Shown: in pieces, positions 60,498 through 64,000 of the stretch
How the letters are laid out: each line of letters begins with the position of its first letter
Position numbering within the stretch: the stretch's first letter is position 1
The notes under the pieces: model-generated
Seen by the model: only the letters and a program-made list of their open reading frames with translations
Told to the model about the DNA's origin: nothing
Database searches by the model: none
Assembly: GCA_902763085.1 (NCBI GenBank)
Contig: CACWQW010000013.1
Span: forward strand, 1-64,000
DNA from: Dongibacter bovis
GTDB taxonomy: Bacteria > Bacillota > Negativicutes > Selenomonadales > Selenomonadaceae
Reading direction: 5' to 3'
DNA length: 64,000 nucleotides
Translations under genes and position numbers: made by a program

Positions 60498-62222
60498 TCA
60501 ACAAACGCCGCAGCGATGGCACCCTGGAAAGCAGGGAACCGTCGGCAAGAGCTTCTTCGCCCGCTGCAGCTCCGCGTATAGATACTCCTTGTGGAACCCC
60601 ATGTCGAGCCGCTCCCACGGGAAGATTTCCTCTGCAGGACGCTCGCGGTAGAGATAGGAATCAGCATCGAGCCCCAGCTCCTTCAGCGCGCGCTTGAAGC
60701 CCTTGCTGCCGCCGAGCGCGTGGGCGCGCACGAGCGCCTCCGCCACGCGGCGGTCGCCGCGCGCGAGCACGCCCTGCACGTACGCCTCCCGCGGACTCTC
60801 CGCGATGATGTGGATGTGCTTGCGGCGGCGCAGCGCCTGGGTGATGCGCTTGAGAGACTTCTCGACGCGCTTCTTGTCGCACATCGGCTCCCACTGGAAC
60901 GGCGTGAACGGCTTCGGGATGAACGGGTTGATCGAGAGCGTCAGCGTCCCCTTGGCGCCGTGCGCCTCCATGTAGTCCTTGAGCCGATTCGCGAGGTCGA
61001 TGATCGCCTCGATGTCTTCGTCCGTCTCGAACGGCAGACCGATCATCAGGTAGAGGCGGTAGTTCGGGATGCCCGCCGCCATCCCGAGATCCATCGAGTG
61101 GAAGAGGTGCTCCTCCTCGATGCCCTTGTTGATGACGGCGCGCATGCGCCGGCTCCCCGCCTCAGGCGCCATCGTGAGCGTCTTTAATCCACTTTCGGCG
61201 AGCGAGGCGACGAGCTCCTCCGTCACGGAGTCGGCGCGGAACGACGCGACGGACATCGAGAGGCCCTCGCCGAGGATGTTCTTGCAGAGCGCATCGATCT
61301 CGGGATAGTCGGAGATCGCCGCGCCCATGAGGCCAATGCGCTTCCCGTAGGCGAGCGCATCGCGCACCTCCTGCTCGATGACCGCGAGGCTGCGGTTGCG
61401 CGGCACGCGGAAGCAGTAGCCCGCCATGCAGAACCGGCAGTGGCGGCCGCAGCCGCGCGCCGTCTCGATGAGGTAGAGGTTGAACTCCGTATCGTCGGTC
61501 ACAACAACCGTATGCGCCGGCCAGGCATCGAGGTCCTGCACCCATTGGCGCCGCACCTCCTGCGGCGCGCCGCCAATGGGCTCGATTGCGCGCAGGCGGC
61601 CGTCCTCATCGTAAGTGTGATGATAGAGGGACGGCACGTAGACGCCGGGCACGGCTGCGAGCGCGCGCAGCGTCTCCGCCCGCGATCTCCCCGCCGCCCG
61701 CGCCTCCTGGTAGGCGTCCATGAAGGCGGGCATGATGACCTCCCCCTCGCCGATGATGAAGGCATCGATGACGAGAGAGAGCGGCTCGGGGTTGAACGTC
61801 GCGCAGGGGCCGCCGGCGATGACGATGGGGTCCTGCTCCCCGCGCTCCGCCGCGCGCAGCCGCACCTTGCCGAGCGTGAGAATGTCGAGCACGTGGAAGT
61901 AATCCATCTCGAACGACACGGCGAAACCGATGAGCGGGAACTCGTAGAGCGGCAGCTGGTTCTCGAGGCTCATGAGCGGCGTATGCGTTTTCTCATAGCG
62001 CGCGAGGCGCTGCCGCTCCGGCAGGAAGAACCGCTCGCAGGCGGTGTCCCTGCGCTTGTTCAGGAGGTCGTAGATGATGTGCAGCCCGAGGTTGGACATG
62101 CCGACGAAATAGGAATTTGGATAGACGAGCGCGAAGCGCTGCCGCGTCCCCGCCGCATAGCGGTAATATCCCTGCTCTCCCGCCAGTTTCTCCTTGAGCT
62201 CCCTTTTCAGTTCCCAGTCCAA
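60498..62222 (-). CDS. B12-binding-domain radical SAM protein (TIGR03960 type)
   Basis: 574 residues. An N-terminal cobalamin-binding-like domain (RFALVYPNSYFVGMSNLGLH) is followed by a radical SAM core with the [4Fe-4S] motif ARGCGRHCRFCMAGYCFRVP near residue 260 and a C-terminal Cys cluster CFPGCHRCGVC at the very end. The family is conserved in Firmicutes with unknown substrate. TTG is the likely start, about 7 bases after GGGGG. The nrdR terminator lies just upstream, so it needs read-through or an internal promoter. Confidence 0.88.
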   Translation of the reverse strand: MDWELKRELKEKLAGEQGYYRYAAGTRQRFALVYPNSYFVGMSNLGLHIIYDLLNKRRDTACERFFLPERQRLARYEKTHTPLMSLENQLPLYEFPLIGFAVSFEMDYFHVLDILTLGKVRLRAAERGEQDPIVIAGGPCATFNPEPLSLVIDAFIIGEGEVIMPAFMDAYQEARAAGRSRAETLRALAAVPGVYVPSLYHHTYDEDGRLRAIEPIGGAPQEVRRQWVQDLDAWPAHTVVVTDDTEFNLYLIETARGCGRHCRFCMAGYCFRVPRNRSLAVIEQEVRDALAYGKRIGLMGAAISDYPEIDALCKNILGEGLSMSVASFRADSVTEELVASLAESGLKTLTMAPEAGSRRMRAVINKGIEEEHLFHSMDLGMAAGIPNYRLYLMIGLPFETDEDIEAIIDLANRLKDYMEAHGAKGTLTLSINPFIPKPFTPFQWEPMCDKKRVEKSLKRITQALRRRKHIHIIAESPREAYVQGVLARGDRRVAEALVRAHALGGSKGFKRALKELGLDADSYLYRERPAEEIFPWERLDMGFHKEYLYAELQRAKKLLPTVPCFPGCHRCGVC

Positions 62223-62245
62223 GCTCCGACCCCCTGTGCCTTCTC

Positions 62246-62274
62246 AAAGACAAAGCCCGCCGGACGCGGCAGGC
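62246..62274 (-). terminator. Terminator after nrdR
   Basis: Minus-strand stem GCCTGCCG / CGGCGGGC (one G-U pair), loop CGTC, then TTTGTCTTT; begins at the nrdR stop codon. Confidence 0.7.
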
Positions 62275-62742
62275 TCATTCCTTCTTCTTTTTCGACTCGC
62301 GGAGCTCGTCGAGCTCCGTGATGAAATTCCCGATATCCGCGAACTTGCGATAGACGGAGGCAAAGCGGATATACGCCACCTCATCGAAGTCCCGCAGGTG
62401 ATCCATGACGATCTGCCCGAGCTTCTTGGAAGGGATCTCGCGCTCCATCGTATTGCGCACTTCCCGCTCGATCGCATGCGCGAGCTGCACGATGCGCTCC
62501 ATGGGGATATCGCGTTTCTCGCAGGAACGGATCAGCCCGTTGAGGAGCTTCTCCTGCTGGAACGGCTCCCTCCTGCCATCGTTCTTGATGACCATGAGCG
62601 GCACTTTCTCGACCACTTCATACGTCGTGAAGCGGCGCCCGCAGCCTGTGCACTCGCGGCGGCGCCGGATCGTCGTCCCGTCGTCGGCAGCGCGCGAATC
62701 GACGACGCGGCTGTCCGCCTGACCACAATATGGACAACGCAT
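62275..62742 (-). CDS. nrdR: Transcriptional repressor NrdR
   Basis: Represses ribonucleotide reductase genes in response to ATP/dATP. 155 residues with the N-terminal zinc ribbon MRCPYCGQADSRVVDSR and CTGCGRRFTTYEVVE, then the ATP-cone (VIKNDGRREPFQQEKLLNGL). A short basic tail (RESKKKKE) ends the protein. It starts four bases after the ygiQ-type gene. No NrdR box was searched for outside this gene. Confidence 0.96.
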   Translation of the reverse strand: MRCPYCGQADSRVVDSRAADDGTTIRRRRECTGCGRRFTTYEVVEKVPLMVIKNDGRREPFQQEKLLNGLIRSCEKRDIPMERIVQLAHAIEREVRNTMEREIPSKKLGQIVMDHLRDFDEVAYIRFASVYRKFADIGNFITELDELRESKKKKE

Positions 62743-62746
62743 GACA

Positions 62747-64000
62747 TCACCTTCCTTCCGATTGTTTCCTCTCCCGGTTCCGCCGGGCGCGATGCTCCCC
62801 GCGTCCGCCCGCCTGACGGTGCTTTCCCGCCGCTGGTGCCCCTGCCTGCGCATGATGCTCCGGCGGCACGAGCGCGTGCTTCCCGTGGCCGATGAGGTCC
62901 TCCCGATGCGCGAGGCGGAGTGCCTTGCGCACGATCGCGTGATTGCGCGGCAGCCAGTACTGCATGAGCGCGCGCTGCATGCGCTTCTCCTCCGGGCGCT
63001 TCGCCGAGTAGACGCGCTCACCCGTCAGCGGGTTTACCCCCGTGTACCACATGCAGGTCGAGAGCGTCCCCGGCGTGGGGATGAAATCCTGCACCTGCTG
63101 TGGATGATAACCCATATCCCGCAGGAACTCTGCGAGCTCGATGGCATCCTTTAGCTCCGAGCCCGGATGGCTCGACATGAAATACGGCACGAGATACTGC
63201 TTCTTGCCGAGCCGCTCGTTGATGCGCTCGAACTTCTTGACGAACCGCAGGTAGATGTCGCGGTTCGACTTGCCCATGAGGCGCGTCACGCGGTCGGAGA
63301 TATGCTCCGGCGCGATCTTGAGCTGTCCGCTCACGTGATGCGCGCAGAGCTCCTCAAGGAATCCGTCATCGGCGAGCAGCAGGTAGTCGAACCGGATGCC
63401 CGACCGCACGAAGACCTTCTTCACACCGGGGAGCGCGCGCAGCTCGCGCAGCAGGCGGATGTAGTCGCTGTGGTCCGCCACGAGATGGCTGCACGGCTCC
63501 GGCGACAGGCAGGGCTTGCCGCGGCAGGTGCCGCGCACGAGCTGCGCATCGCAGGACGGGCGGCGGAAATTCGCCGTTGGACCGCCGACATCGTGGATGT
63601 AGCCCTTGAAGCCCGGCAGCTGCGTGAGGAGCTTCGCCTCGCGCAGGATGGACGCGTGGCTGCGGCGCTGGATGATCCGCCCCTCGTGGGAGATGATGGC
63701 GCAAAAATGGCAGCCGCCGAAGCAGCCGCGCTGCGAGACGAGGCTGAACTGCACCTCTTTGATGGCGGGCACGCCGCCCGACTTCTCGTAGATTGGATGG
63801 TACGTCCGCGCGTACGGCAGGTCGTACACCTCATCCATCTCCGCCTCCGTAAGCGGCTTCGCCGGCGGATTCTGGACGACGCACCACTCGTCGTTCTGCT
63901 GGGCGAGCCTGCGCCCCCGGATGGGGTCCTGCTCGAGGTACGCGAGGCGGAACGCCTCCGCAAAGGCCTGTTTGTCCGCGCGCACTTCCGCGTAGGACGG
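62747..64000 (-). CDS. YgiQ-family radical SAM protein, 5' end outside window
   Basis: C-terminal 417 residues of a protein usually about 600 long. The radical SAM motif is SQRGCFGGCHFCAIISHEGR; it is followed by the family-specific HDVGGPTANFRRPSCDAQL, SGQLKIAPEHISDRVTRLM and the C-terminal VQDFIPTPGTLSTCMWYTGV. The last ~30 residues are basic and low-complexity. The frame is open to the window edge (reading PSYAEVRADKQAF there), so the N-terminal domain lies outside. Confidence 0.92.
   Translation of the reverse strand, partial: PSYAEVRADKQAFAEAFRLAYLEQDPIRGRRLAQQNDEWCVVQNPPAKPLTEAEMDEVYDLPYARTYHPIYEKSGGVPAIKEVQFSLVSQRGCFGGCHFCAIISHEGRIIQRRSHASILREAKLLTQLPGFKGYIHDVGGPTANFRRPSCDAQLVRGTCRGKPCLSPEPCSHLVADHSDYIRLLRELRALPGVKKVFVRSGIRFDYLLLADDGFLEELCAHHVSGQLKIAPEHISDRVTRLMGKSNRDIYLRFVKKFERINERLGKKQYLVPYFMSSHPGSELKDAIELAEFLRDMGYHPQQVQDFIPTPGTLSTCMWYTGVNPLTGERVYSAKRPEEKRMQRALMQYWLPRNHAIVRKALRLAHREDLIGHGKHALVPPEHHAQAGAPAAGKHRQAGGRGEHRARRNRERKQSEGR

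Overview
The window is about 60 % GC, densely packed, and almost entirely transcribed from the minus strand; only two intact genes lie on the plus strand (a P-loop kinase-like gene and thiT). It mixes Firmicutes genes (ctsR-mcsA-mcsB-clpC, sigH, carD, yacP/rae1, sepF-ylmH-divIVA) with diderm traits (an ArnT-type lipid glycosyltransferase, periplasmic Tat-exported enzymes, a periplasmic CbiK). This points to a Negativicutes bacterium, most likely of the Selenomonas/Mitsuokella group. That assignment is inference from gene content; no 16S gene or other direct marker is present.

Layout. 1-4142: groES-groEL under a perfect CIRCE operator, then tsaD with a PdtaS/EutW-type histidine kinase and an ANTAR antiterminator. 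4301-6819: a two-gene envelope glycosylation operon. 6992-10506: a Tat-lipoprotein [FeFe]-hydrogenase with HybA-like and HybB/NrfD-like partners. 10858-11862: a kinase-like gene of unknown role. 11953-15398: a TAXI-type TRAP transporter. 15616-21959: radA and the ctsR-mcsA-mcsB-clpC stress operon. 22141-23505: gdhA, which shares a TGTATACATG operator-like motif with the TAXI promoter. 23653-31865: an Ala/Gly-rich unknown protein, a UvrD-family helicase with a DnaQ-like exonuclease inside it, a CYTH triphosphatase, an unknown protein, comEC and comEA.

31997-33314 is a patch of gene debris: a CYTH/DUF3791 junction, a truncated DUF3990 gene, a frameshifted secreted protein, a plus-strand remnant and two 100-bp direct repeats that each carry a strong terminator hairpin. 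33247-36827: crcB/fluC, a Zn/Mn ABC permease and ATPase, and an ABC-2 exporter whose ATPase has lost its LSGGQ signature. A broken PPOX-family gene follows at 36952-37426. 37694-39596: exported CbiK and sigH. 39668-45149: yacP, rlmB, thyX, mrnC, cysS, ispF and ispD. 45163-49131: a PIN-TRAM membrane protein, carD, tcdA and a divergent FtsZ. 49235-54129: brnQ, an EamA transporter, a GntP-family permease behind an attenuator-like leader, and a flavodoxin. 54325-64000: thiT (plus strand), then pyrR, rluD, lspA, divIVA, ylmH, sepF, yggS, pgeF, a radical SAM protein, nrdR and the start of a ygiQ-type gene.

Themes. Proteostasis is under two classical repressors, HrcA acting on CIRCE and CtsR. Natural competence is suggested by comEA, comEC and sigH. 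Amino-acid fermentation is suggested by gdhA, the TAXI transporter and brnQ, and periplasmic hydrogen metabolism by the hydrogenase operon. No rRNA, tRNA, CRISPR array, intact insertion sequence or prophage was recognised.
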